Assembly (NCBI GenBank): GCA_947564305.1
Contig: CANOBT010000237.1
Location: forward strand, 1 to 7,218
From: an uncultured Lachnospiraceae bacterium
Lineage (GTDB): Bacteria > Bacillota_A > Clostridia > Lachnospirales > Lachnospiraceae
Reading direction: 5' to 3'
Length of the DNA: 7,218 nt
Positions 1-5,991 of the stretch are shown one piece after another. A program made the position numbers and the translations under genes. Position 1 is the first letter of the stretch; every line of letters begins with the position of its first letter. The notes beneath the pieces are model-generated. The model was not told the origin of the DNA and ran no database searches. It worked only from the letters and a program-made list of their open reading frames with translations.

Positions 1-1
1 A

Positions 2-172
2 AGGAAAAGACTTCGTGAACAACGCAAGATGCAAAAAAGTGATATAGCAGATTATACAGAACAGGATGGCACATTTTATTATATAGCGGGTTATACATCC
101 GGGGGTGCGCCTTATGGGGTTACCTGGGAGGAAATGGGGATGTCGCCGTATATGGAGGATTGTGATGATTAG
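2..172 (+). CDS. C-terminal end of a small protein of unknown function (5' end outside window)
   Basis: An open frame enters from the left edge and runs 56 codons to a TAG stop. The visible residues begin with a charged stretch (RKRLREQRKMQKSD) and end in a Gly/Tyr-rich tail, YYIAGYTSGGAPYGVTWEEM, followed by an acidic end. This tail looks like the conserved C-terminus of a family of small uncharacterised clostridial proteins, but I cannot attach a function. It overlaps the next gene by 8 nt, and the ribosome binding site of that gene lies inside its last codons. The two are therefore probably co-transcribed and translationally coupled. The true start and full length are not visible. The frame has no stops and ends exactly at a coupled start, which supports a real gene rather than chance. 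Confidence 0.7.
   Translation, partial: RKRLREQRKMQKSDIADYTEQDGTFYYIAGYTSGGAPYGVTWEEMGMSPYMEDCDD
154..158 (+). promoter_or_regulatory. Ribosome binding site GGAGG that sets the start of the 165-872 gene
   Basis: GGAGG lies 6 nt before ATG 165, inside the end of the preceding reading frame. The same frame is open further upstream to a GTG at 105, but nothing suitable precedes that codon, and the extra residues lie over the coding sequence of the upstream gene. ATG 165 is therefore preferred. Confidence 0.75.
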
Positions 173-872
173 TGATAAAGAGACTTTGGGAAAAGTTGAA
201 ATAAATAGCGAAGATTTGCTTAAAGAGATGTTTCCATTTAAAAAGCCGCTGACGTCCCGGTATAGAAAAAAATATGTGGAGTTTTTTGCATTAAGTGTTT
301 TACAATATTGTTATGGCGATACATATGCTGGATTTGATGTGTATGATGCGCCGGATATTAGTGACGAGAATAGATTGGTAGGAATAGAGGTTACAGAGGC
401 GGTTACAAAGGAAGAGGCGCAGATAAAGGGCGAATTTGTAAAATATCGTTTGGAAGGCAGATTAGAAGAGAAAGAGCGCAGAAAACAGCTAATCGAAAAT
501 AATGGTGCAAAGGTTGATGAGCTGGGTTTAACATATCCAGTGAAAAATGGTGACAGTGAAAAGTTGATTTTTCAGGATGCCGTAAGAAAGAAAATGGAAA
601 AGTTAGCATCGTATAGGCGGCAGGGTTTTGAGAAAGTAGGATTATTTGTTTTTTATGATGAACTACCAATACCTATACGTCTTGAAGAATTAAAAAACTG
701 TTTTGATGAGGTCTTAAATGAGTATAGAGATAAATATGATGTTATTTATTTTGTATATTCCTGTGGCCTAATAGAGTATGACATTTTGCTAAACAGTATT
801 CAGGTACGATGTATTGAGAGAAATGACTATAACAGACTGCGATATGAAGCAAGGTTAAAAGTAGAAGCATGA
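165..872 (+). CDS. Uncharacterised 235-aa protein, possible PD-(D/E)XK-like nuclease fold
   Basis: The protein begins MISDKETLGK and is soluble, with no signal peptide or membrane segment. Its N-terminal third has a basic patch (RYRKK, residues 32-36). A Pro-Asp at 63-64 is followed, ten residues later, by a hydrophobic strand GIEVT with Glu75 and Thr77. This spacing (D-x10-E-x-T) is reminiscent of PD-(D/E)XK phosphodiesterase cores in which Lys is replaced. A long charged, probably helical region follows (about 82-130), then a KVGLFVFYDELPIP strand-and-turn and a DVIYFVYS strand near the C-terminus, consistent with an alpha/beta fold. Nuclease activity is only a hypothesis, and no lysine sits at the usual position. 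The gene overlaps the upstream small gene by 8 nt and is followed 17 nt later by a terminator. Its codons look more AT-rich than those of the sigma operons downstream, which may indicate a separate origin. Confidence 0.8.
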   Translation: MISDKETLGKVEINSEDLLKEMFPFKKPLTSRYRKKYVEFFALSVLQYCYGDTYAGFDVYDAPDISDENRLVGIEVTEAVTKEEAQIKGEFVKYRLEGRLEEKERRKQLIENNGAKVDELGLTYPVKNGDSEKLIFQDAVRKKMEKLASYRRQGFEKVGLFVFYDELPIPIRLEELKNCFDEVLNEYRDKYDVIYFVYSCGLIEYDILLNSIQVRCIERNDYNRLRYEARLKVEA

Positions 873-889
873 TTAGCAAAACAAATAAG

Positions 890-927
890 GTCGGGGAAGG
901 TTTGTCAAGTGCCTTTCCCGGCTTTTT
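890..927 (+). terminator. Rho-independent terminator after the 165-872 gene
   Basis: An 11-bp stem pairs 890-900 with 912-922 (GTCGGGGAAGG with CCTTTCCCGGC, including G-U wobbles). It encloses an 11-nt loop, TTTGTCAAGTG, and is followed directly by TTTTT at 923-927. It begins 17 nt past the stop codon. It is nearly identical to the terminator at 3953-3990. Confidence 0.92.
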
Positions 928-936
928 ATCTGTCTT
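892..936 (+). repeat. 45-bp direct repeat, copy 1 (terminator unit)
   Basis: This segment matches 3955-3999 in the same orientation at 42 of 45 positions. The differences are at 916, 919 and 920. The match covers most of the stem, the whole 11-nt loop, the U-tract and nine bases beyond it (ATCTGTCTT), which is more than terminator function alone requires. The two copies are 3063 bp apart and bracket the first sigma-factor operon. Confidence 0.9.
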
Positions 937-991
937 AAATTCAAAATTGATAAAAAATAAATTTTTTGATTTTATTTTTTTAAAGTAAGTG

Positions 992-1020
992 TTTTTAAAT
1001 TTTTATTCGTATTATATATA
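992..1020 (+). promoter_or_regulatory. Candidate promoter of the first sigma-factor operon
   Basis: The 125-nt gap between the terminator repeat and the sigma gene is very A/T-rich. A TATATA at 1015-1020 could serve as a -10 box, with a weak TTTTTA at 992-997 as -35 (17-nt spacer). An alternative is an ECF-type -10, CGTATT at 1008-1013, which would suit autoregulation by the encoded sigma factor, but no good ECF -35 (AAC type) is visible. Composition this AT-rich produces chance boxes, so only the general location is reasonably likely. Confidence 0.35.
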
Positions 1021-1032
1021 ACTGGCCAGTTA
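1019..1032 (+). promoter_or_regulatory. 14-bp perfect palindrome, candidate operator
   Basis: TAACTGGCCAGTTA is perfectly self-complementary and lies right after the TATATA box, 31 nt before the sigma-factor start codon, in otherwise AT-rich DNA. This is a typical place for a repressor operator overlapping the transcription start. No regulator gene is visible in the window that obviously binds it. Confidence 0.45.
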
Positions 1033-1062
1033 AATGTACTATTTGAGAAAGAGGTACTTACA

Positions 1063-1629
1063 TTGAATGATAAAAAAATAATCTCAGCAATCACAGCCCG
1101 GGATGAGCGGATGCTGGCATTTGTAGTAAAGAAATACTCCAAACTTCTCTGGAAGATTGCCGCATCTGTTTTGATCAATGCGGCTTCTGTCCAGGATGTG
1201 GAGGAATGTGTAGCGGACGTGTTTATTTATCTGTGGCAATATCCTGAAAAGTACGATCCTGACAAAGCAAAGTTATCTTCATGGCTTTCCGTAATCGCAA
1301 GGTCGAAGGCTGTTGACAGCTACCGCCGGATTATCAGAAAGAGGGAAATATCTATGGAAGAAATCGTGGTGGAAAGTCTGGGATTTGCTGAAATAGCAGC
1401 AGATGATGAAATAGAGGAAAGGTATTCCAGGGAGAAATTACAGTTATGTATTGAAGGATTGAATGAAAAGGAAAAAGAACTGATCATAAGGAGGTATTAC
1501 TATGAGCAGAAACCGGCAGAGATTGCGGTTGCACTGGATATACCAAAGAAGCAGGTGGAAAACAGATTATATTATGTGAGACAGAAGCTGAGGAAAATGA
1601 TGGAGAAGCAGGAAGGAGACCGGCCATAA
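1063..1629 (+). CDS. RNA polymerase ECF-type sigma factor (188 aa)
   Basis: This sigma-70 family protein redirects RNA polymerase to its own promoters. Region 2 spans about residues 19-93: DVEECVADVFIYLWQYPEKYD, then the -10-binding helix SSWLSVIARSKAVDSYRR. Region 4 spans about 126-178: LNEKEKELIIRRYYY, followed by the helix-turn-helix PAEIAVALDIPKKQVENRLYYVRQKLRK. The length and the absence of regions 1 and 3 fit the ECF group. The start is a TTG, with GAGG 8 nt upstream at 1051-1054. The next in-frame Met is residue 17 and would remove the usual first helix (ISAITARDERMLAFVVKKY), while a nearby ATG at 1067 is out of frame. The stop overlaps the next start (TAATG), so sigma factor and membrane partner are tightly coupled. 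The regulon is unknown; a cell-envelope role is inferred from the two following genes. Confidence 0.93.
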   Translation: MNDKKIISAITARDERMLAFVVKKYSKLLWKIAASVLINAASVQDVEECVADVFIYLWQYPEKYDPDKAKLSSWLSVIARSKAVDSYRRIIRKREISMEEIVVESLGFAEIAADDEIEERYSREKLQLCIEGLNEKEKELIIRRYYYEQKPAEIAVALDIPKKQVENRLYYVRQKLRKMMEKQEGDRP

Positions 1630-2663
1630 TGGAAAAGAGTAATCTCAGGAAAGAAAAGTATTCCGTAAAGAAATACAGCAGGAAAAATCTTAAGGCGGTA
1701 CAGGCCATTGTGCAGGAGAAAACAGGGGCAGCTATTGTTCCGAACAGAAAGCCGGACGGACATAAAATCAGGCAGATGGCGCTTTTGGCTGGCTGTTTGT
1801 TATGTCTGGTATCGTTAAGTGCATTTGCATATGCAAAGTTTTCAGACCTGAACGGAGATGTGGCGGGGTTTGCGTCAGCCTATCAGGGTGATGGCAGGTT
1901 TGAGATTGTCATTACAAATGATTCCGACAAGGAATTGGAGCTGCAGGATGATGTAAAGGTTATGCAGTGGTCAACCGGTAAAGAAATAGAAGGGGACAGT
2001 GGAAAGATCAGGATGTCCGGGCAGGCAATAGCGCCCCATTCTCAGGGGGTCATTTCCATTGATCTATCAGAAGGCTATGATGTGGAAGCAATGGAAGAAA
2101 ATCTGCCGGAAGGGGATTGGTATTATTTTGTCCTGACAAATAACAACTTTGCTTTTGGGCAGGACTGGATGTGTTCTTTTGATTTTGAGATCGAGCAGAC
2201 AGATGAGGTCATGGACAGGTCGGATGATTTTATGGAGCAAAGGGCGGAAAGGCGCAAGGAAGAAGAAAAGCAGTATGCTACAGGTGAACTGGCTTTTCCG
2301 GATTGGAGCTGGCCGACGGTCAGCCGGGATGTATCAGGACTTTATGGCATACGGGAAAACGGAACTTATTCGGGTCATGTGAATATTGCCGGAACAGCCG
2401 GGGATGAAATCTATGCAGTTGCGGATGGGGTGGTAACAGAGGCAGCATTTGAAAGTTTCTCCGGGAACTTCATCACAGTGGACTTAGGGGATGGCGTCAC
2501 AGTGAAATATGGGCATCTGAAAGAAATAGAGGTGTCTGAAGGCGAGGAAGTAAAGCAGGGACAGGTCATCGCAACACTGGGGCAGACCGGAATGGCTACA
2601 GGCCCTAACCTGCTGTTTGCAGTAAGCATCAATGGGGAGGAAGTCAACCCATTTGTGGGGTAG
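1629..2663 (+). CDS. Single-pass membrane protein with degenerate LytM/M23 domain, probable partner of the upstream ECF sigma factor
   Basis: The order is: a basic cytoplasmic N-terminus (1-49), one hydrophobic segment (about 50-69, MALLAGCLLCLVSLSAFAYA), a beta-rich outer domain (about 85-190, with FEIVITNDSDKELEL and IAPHSQGVISIDL, Ig-like in style), a charged helical linker (192-216), and a C-terminal LytM/M23 fold (about 224-344). The M23 core is clear: WPTVSRDVSGLYGIREN, ADGVVTEA, YGHL, VKQGQVIATLGQTGMATGP. The active site is not intact. The H-x3-D position reads S248...N252 (His250 is out of register), and the HxH motif reads N327-L-L329. Only the His of YGHL (296) remains, so all three expected zinc ligands are lost. 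Peptidoglycan cleavage is unlikely; binding of peptidoglycan or a protein partner is more plausible, as in SpoIIQ-like LytM proteins. The N-in topology and one-base overlap with the sigma gene suggest an anti-sigma/sensor role, but no known anti-sigma domain is recognisable. An AAGGAG lies at 1613-1618. Confidence 0.85.
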   Translation: MEKSNLRKEKYSVKKYSRKNLKAVQAIVQEKTGAAIVPNRKPDGHKIRQMALLAGCLLCLVSLSAFAYAKFSDLNGDVAGFASAYQGDGRFEIVITNDSDKELELQDDVKVMQWSTGKEIEGDSGKIRMSGQAIAPHSQGVISIDLSEGYDVEAMEENLPEGDWYYFVLTNNNFAFGQDWMCSFDFEIEQTDEVMDRSDDFMEQRAERRKEEEKQYATGELAFPDWSWPTVSRDVSGLYGIRENGTYSGHVNIAGTAGDEIYAVADGVVTEAAFESFSGNFITVDLGDGVTVKYGHLKEIEVSEGEEVKQGQVIATLGQTGMATGPNLLFAVSINGEEVNPFVG

Positions 2664-2735
2664 GGACAATTTCCTGTCAAAAGAAAAGGCAGCTTCTGAC
2701 GGTTTATATCGGCTGGAAGCGGAACGGAGACAGAT

Positions 2736-3926
2736 ATGTATAAAAAACGTTTGATAATTGCAGTTGTGATGGCTGTCTGCTTTATGACAGCCTGCACACG
2801 GAAAACGGACAGTGAAGGAGGCGTTGTCGGGGGCGCTGCTGAAGATAATGGGTATCAGGAGAGCCGGACGAATGAAAATGAAGCAGGGAGCCTGTCAGAT
2901 GATGTCAAGACTGCTTCGGATGATGAGCATGATTCAGGCAGCAGTTCTGCTGAAAAGGATTCCGCAGAATCTCCCGGTTATTCTTTCGACAGGGAGGTTT
3001 CAGAAATCCTTTCTGCCTGTACAGACACAAAAATTGAACAGACGGTTCCGGTTGCAGGTGGGAGATCGCTTCTTATCAGTGCGGATGTCAACGTGGAGGG
3101 AATAACCAGAGTCAGCCAGTATGAATATGTCCTGATGGACATTACCGAAGAAGGACGTGCAGACCTTTTTCAGTCAGTATTTCCGGAAACGGCGGACCAG
3201 GCTGAATACGATGAATTGAATGATGTCTGGACGCTGGATATTGACCCTGCCATAAGGAATTATTTTCTGTACCAGATCAGCTATTCCAACGGTGGGGCAA
3301 CCATTCCCGGTGAACAGATTATGGTGTTTGAGAACAGATATTATGACCTGTACCCGTTTGAGGATAACCGGCTGAGGTCGGTTTCAGGCAGCGGGGTAAA
3401 TGTCTCTTTGGGCGAGGCAGAGAGCGTGTGCAGGAAGGTGGTGGTGGACATAGCAGACACAGGGGATTATGCGGTGGATTTTATCCACGCTTACGGAAAC
3501 AATGGGAGGCGCCCTTACTTAAAGCTGGTATTTAAGCGTATGCTGGACGGTATGCCTGTAACGGCATATAATGACCTGGCATTCCTGCTTGACAATGAGG
3601 GCATTGAGAAGGTGTCCGGCTCCCTGTTTTCTGTAAAAGATACCGGATTGGGCGGAATAATTCTTTCCCCTAAGGAAGCTGTGGCGAAACTACAGGAGCA
3701 GGCGGCCTTTCTGGACTTTGAGGAGGAAAGCAGTGTTGCAGTCACTGAGATTACTTTGGAATATGTGGTGGTCATATCTGACGACGGAGAGATACTGGCC
3801 ACACCTGTCTGGAGATTTCTGCTTGGGGAGGACGAAGATGAGAGAAATTTCCTGCGCCAGAAGATACTTGGCATTGATGCGGTCACAGGGAAACTGATCT
3901 GGGAAGAACGGGGGCATACGCTGTGA
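2736..3926 (+). CDS. Lipoprotein with PepSY/YycI-like C-terminal region (396 aa)
   Basis: The N-terminus MYKKRLIIAVVMAVCFMTAC is a type II signal peptide with the lipobox MTA-Cys20, so the mature protein should be lipid-anchored on the outer membrane face. Residues 21-80 form an acidic Ser/Asp/Glu-rich tether. The folded part (about 82-396) alternates strands and helices. Its C-terminus, SPKEAVAKLQEQA...ITLEYVVV...ILATPVWRFLL...ILGIDAVTGKLIWE, has the layout of PepSY or YycH/YycI-type modules (helix, strand, xPVWRF strand, then an [A/N]VTG hairpin). It could also belong to a clostridial putative-lipoprotein DUF such as DUF6034; I cannot decide without a profile search. No catalytic motif is seen. 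The gene starts 72 nt after the LytM-like gene with its own GGAG at 2726-2729, and shares the terminator at 3953. A role in modulating the membrane sensor is inferred from context. Confidence 0.85.
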   Translation: MYKKRLIIAVVMAVCFMTACTRKTDSEGGVVGGAAEDNGYQESRTNENEAGSLSDDVKTASDDEHDSGSSSAEKDSAESPGYSFDREVSEILSACTDTKIEQTVPVAGGRSLLISADVNVEGITRVSQYEYVLMDITEEGRADLFQSVFPETADQAEYDELNDVWTLDIDPAIRNYFLYQISYSNGGATIPGEQIMVFENRYYDLYPFEDNRLRSVSGSGVNVSLGEAESVCRKVVVDIADTGDYAVDFIHAYGNNGRRPYLKLVFKRMLDGMPVTAYNDLAFLLDNEGIEKVSGSLFSVKDTGLGGIILSPKEAVAKLQEQAAFLDFEEESSVAVTEITLEYVVVISDDGEILATPVWRFLLGEDEDERNFLRQKILGIDAVTGKLIWEERGHTL

Positions 3927-3952
3927 GCCGATTTGACAGGATTGTGTATAGA

Positions 3953-3990
3953 GCCGGGGAAGGTTTGTCAAGTGCCTTCCCTAGCTTTTT
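3953..3990 (+). terminator. Rho-independent terminator of the first sigma-factor operon
   Basis: The stem pairs 3953-3963 with 3975-3985 (GCCGGGGAAGG with CCTTCCCTAGC). It has one C-A mismatch and one G-U wobble, the same 11-nt loop TTTGTCAAGTG as the terminator at 890, and TTTTT at 3986-3990. It starts 26 nt after the lipoprotein stop codon. Confidence 0.92.
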
Positions 3991-3999
3991 ATCTGTCTT
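3955..3999 (+). repeat. 45-bp direct repeat, copy 2 (terminator unit)
   Basis: This is the second copy of the 892-936 repeat, same orientation, 42 of 45 bases identical. Differences are confined to the 3' arm of the stem (3979, 3982, 3983); loop and tail are unchanged. Both copies stand immediately upstream of an ECF sigma-factor operon. Confidence 0.9.
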
Positions 4000-4069
4000 T
4001 CGGGGAATAAATCTGTACATGGGGATAAAGTAGATAATATTTAGAGAGGGTATGTTACAGTTAAGCTAA

Positions 4070-4098
4070 TTGAACACGGCGACGGGAAATTTTACAGT
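4070..4098 (+). promoter_or_regulatory. Candidate housekeeping (sigma-A type) promoter of the second sigma-factor operon
   Basis: TTGAAC at 4070-4075 and TACAGT at 4093-4098 are 17 nt apart, each matching its consensus at 4 of 6 bases. Transcription would begin near 4105, giving a leader of about 60 nt before ATG 4165. It lies in the 238-nt intergenic region between the operons, which contains no credible gene. Confidence 0.4.
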
Positions 4099-4114
4099 GA
4101 TGTAATTATGAATT

Positions 4115-4141
4115 TGTCACCTTTTATTCTCTTTCTGCGTG
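4115..4141 (+). promoter_or_regulatory. Candidate ECF-type autoregulatory promoter
   Basis: TGTCACCTTT at 4115-4124 resembles the Firmicutes ECF -35 pattern TGAAACnTTT. CGTG at 4138-4141 lies 17 nt after TGTCAC and fits a CGT-type -10. Transcription would start about 7-9 nt later, leaving a short leader that still includes the AAGGGG ribosome binding site (4152-4157). ECF sigma operons are commonly autoregulated, but the -35 match is imperfect. Confidence 0.35.
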
Positions 4142-4164
4142 TTTAAAATATAAGGGGTGGGAAA

Positions 4165-4614
4165 ATGTCGGTAGAAAATCTGGTAAAGGAATACAGCAAT
4201 ATGCTCTTTAAGATATGTATGGTTATTTTGTGCAATGAGCAGGACGCGCAGGATGTACTACAGGATACGTTCTGCCGCTACATGGAAAAAGCAATTGATT
4301 TCCGCGACAAGGAGCATGAAAAGGCATGGCTTATTAAAGTAGCGACGAATCGATGCCGTGACATTCACAGACAGCAGATCAGGCATCCGCGCGCCGACAT
4401 GGAAGAAGTTACTGCGTATTGTGAAATGCCGGAGCAGAGCGAGGCGCTGGAGGCGTTGGTCAGACTGCCGGATAAATTGAAGATTGTTATTTATCTGCAT
4501 TATATTGAAGGATATAAAAGCGCTGAAATTGCCCAAATGCTTGGAATATCCGTACAGGCAGTGAAAAAGCGCATGCAAAGGGGCAGGGAAGAACTGAGGT
4601 CTATGTTGGAATAG
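4165..4614 (+). CDS. RNA polymerase ECF-type sigma factor (149 aa)
   Basis: This compact ECF sigma factor has region 2 at about residues 5-70: NEQDAQDVLQDTFCRYM, then EHEKAWLIKVATNRCRDIHR, the HxKAWLixVatNxCrD pattern common in clostridial ECF proteins. Region 4 is at about 95-148: LPDKLKIVIYLHYIEGYKSAEIA, then the helix-turn-helix QMLGISVQAVKKRMQRGREELR. It is shorter than the other sigma factor (188 aa) and clearly divergent in sequence, so the two are not a recent duplication. ATG 4165 has AAGGGG 7 nt upstream. The next gene starts 55 nt after the stop and encodes a bitopic protein, the usual position of its anti-sigma factor. The signal and target genes cannot be read from the sequence. 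Confidence 0.95.
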   Translation: MSVENLVKEYSNMLFKICMVILCNEQDAQDVLQDTFCRYMEKAIDFRDKEHEKAWLIKVATNRCRDIHRQQIRHPRADMEEVTAYCEMPEQSEALEALVRLPDKLKIVIYLHYIEGYKSAEIAQMLGISVQAVKKRMQRGREELRSMLE

Positions 4615-4669
4615 CGCATAAATTTATTCCCATGTTGTTTGACATGAAACAGAGAAAAGGAGCGTTGGT

Positions 4670-5890
4670 ATGAAAAAAGAACTGGAAAATATGCAGGACG
4701 CGGTAAACTCCATCAATATCACAGAAGCAATGCAAAAGGAAATTATTCAAAGGGTAGAAAACGCCACAAAGAGAAAAAAATTTCGTTTCTCCAATGTGGC
4801 GGTAGCAGCTGGCGTTATTGTCATCTTGTCGGGAGTGCTTAGCGTTCCGGTACGTGCGTTTGTCAATTCATTGATACAGGAGCGGATGGAACAAGTACCG
4901 GAAGAAGAATTGACAGCGCTGACAGACGATTTGAAAGAACAGAAAGTAGGAGGGGACAGTTTTTCCAGAGCATATACGGAGGAAGAAGAAAGGAAAATGG
5001 CAGAACTTGTCCAAAAATATCAGGAGGGTGTTTTTCCGGAAGGAGAGCTGGTGCAGACAGAAAGTGTGGAAGAAGCAAAAAAAATTGGATTTTGTTTTCT
5101 GGTGACAGACAGTACATTTTACCTGCCGGACAGGGAACTGACAGAAGAAGAAATGCTTCAGATCATAGATTTTTATGCGAAAAGGGATTATGCATTGGCA
5201 GAGCAGTACAGGGAAGAACATGCCGACGAGATTGCGAAACAGAAAGAAAACGAGGAACAAAAGAAAGCGGAAGCCATAGAAAGCGGCGGCATAACGGAAG
5301 AGGAGTCAGTGGAGATTGCACAGGAATGGCTGATAAAGATTTATGGCGTCACCGAAGAAGGATTAGAGATTGATCATTATTTCAGCGATGACGCTCCGGT
5401 AGCGGGCAAAAGGGAAATTTATCATGTAAACTGGAGGGATTTCTCTAATCAGCAAAACTATTCTTTCTGGATCGCTGCTAAGGATGGCAGTTTAGTCTAC
5501 ACAGCTAGAACCGGAAGAAATGTGGAGAAAGAAGCATTTGCTGTTACAGAAGCAGATGCGCTTCTGCCGGAACTGAAACAGAGCGCAGCTCTTTTTACCA
5601 AAGAGCAGTTGCAGCAGAACTATAAGGATGTTTATTGTGCTTATTATAGTGTTAATGATGTTTTGAACGGGAGTGTAAGCTTCATTTTTGTACGGGAGGA
5701 TAACAGTGTATTTACGCTGGCTTATGATTGGAATGGAAAAATTAAAGAGTTTCAGGAAAGTCAGTTTTCAACTTATGAGGAAGAATATGAAGATATGAAA
5801 GAATCAGCGGAAGCAGCAGAGTATTATAAGCACAAGGGAGATGAGACAGAGATTAATTGGTTCTTTGAAAAAATAGAGGGTATGGAATGA
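4670..5890 (+). CDS. Bitopic membrane protein, probable anti-sigma factor/sensor for the upstream ECF sigma factor (406 aa)
   Basis: A short cytoplasmic segment (1-40) contains an amphipathic helix, ITEAMQKEIIQRVENATKRKK, of the kind seen in clostridial anti-sigma factors, ending in a positive stop-transfer cluster. One hydrophobic segment follows (about 41-65), so most of the protein is outside. The outer part starts with an acidic helical region with DSFSRAYTEEEERKMAELVQKYQEGVFPEGEL (97-127) and a short globular module ending YLPDRELTEEEMLQIIDF (151-168). A charged probable coiled coil (175-205) leads to a PepSY-like region beginning ITEEESVEIAQEWLIKIYGV (208-227). No enzyme motif, zinc-finger anti-sigma domain or DUF4179 signature is recognised. 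AAGGAG lies 7 nt before the start. Anti-sigma function is inferred from gene order and topology. Confidence 0.85.
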   Translation: MKKELENMQDAVNSINITEAMQKEIIQRVENATKRKKFRFSNVAVAAGVIVILSGVLSVPVRAFVNSLIQERMEQVPEEELTALTDDLKEQKVGGDSFSRAYTEEEERKMAELVQKYQEGVFPEGELVQTESVEEAKKIGFCFLVTDSTFYLPDRELTEEEMLQIIDFYAKRDYALAEQYREEHADEIAKQKENEEQKKAEAIESGGITEEESVEIAQEWLIKIYGVTEEGLEIDHYFSDDAPVAGKREIYHVNWRDFSNQQNYSFWIAAKDGSLVYTARTGRNVEKEAFAVTEADALLPELKQSAALFTKEQLQQNYKDVYCAYYSVNDVLNGSVSFIFVREDNSVFTLAYDWNGKIKEFQESQFSTYEEEYEDMKESAEAAEYYKHKGDETEINWFFEKIEGME

Positions 5891-5991
5891 TAAATAATAT
5901 ATTCCAACTGTCAGGATTTTGGAAGTGGAAATAGAGGAAACAAAAGAAACAGGAATTATGCTGGAAGGATAACGGAATGTAAGGAGACAGC

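Noticed and set aside
105..164. A GTG-initiated N-terminal extension of the 165-872 gene
   Set aside because: It lies entirely within the coding end of the upstream gene, lacks a ribosome binding site, and ATG 165 has GGAGG at ideal spacing.
2411..2797. A 128-codon open frame on the minus strand, and similar minus-strand frames across the window
   Set aside because: They lie opposite convincingly coding genes, show no recognisable domains and have Ser/Pro/Phe-rich composition typical of antisense shadows.
2812..3105. A 97-codon + strand frame inside the first lipoprotein gene
   Set aside because: It is an out-of-frame shadow within the lipoprotein, whose signal peptide and length are convincing; no ribosome binding site was noted.
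4631..4646. Small inverted repeat CATGT...ACATG between the second sigma gene and its partner
   Set aside because: Only 5 bp of stem, no T-run, and no evidence for attenuation; easily chance.
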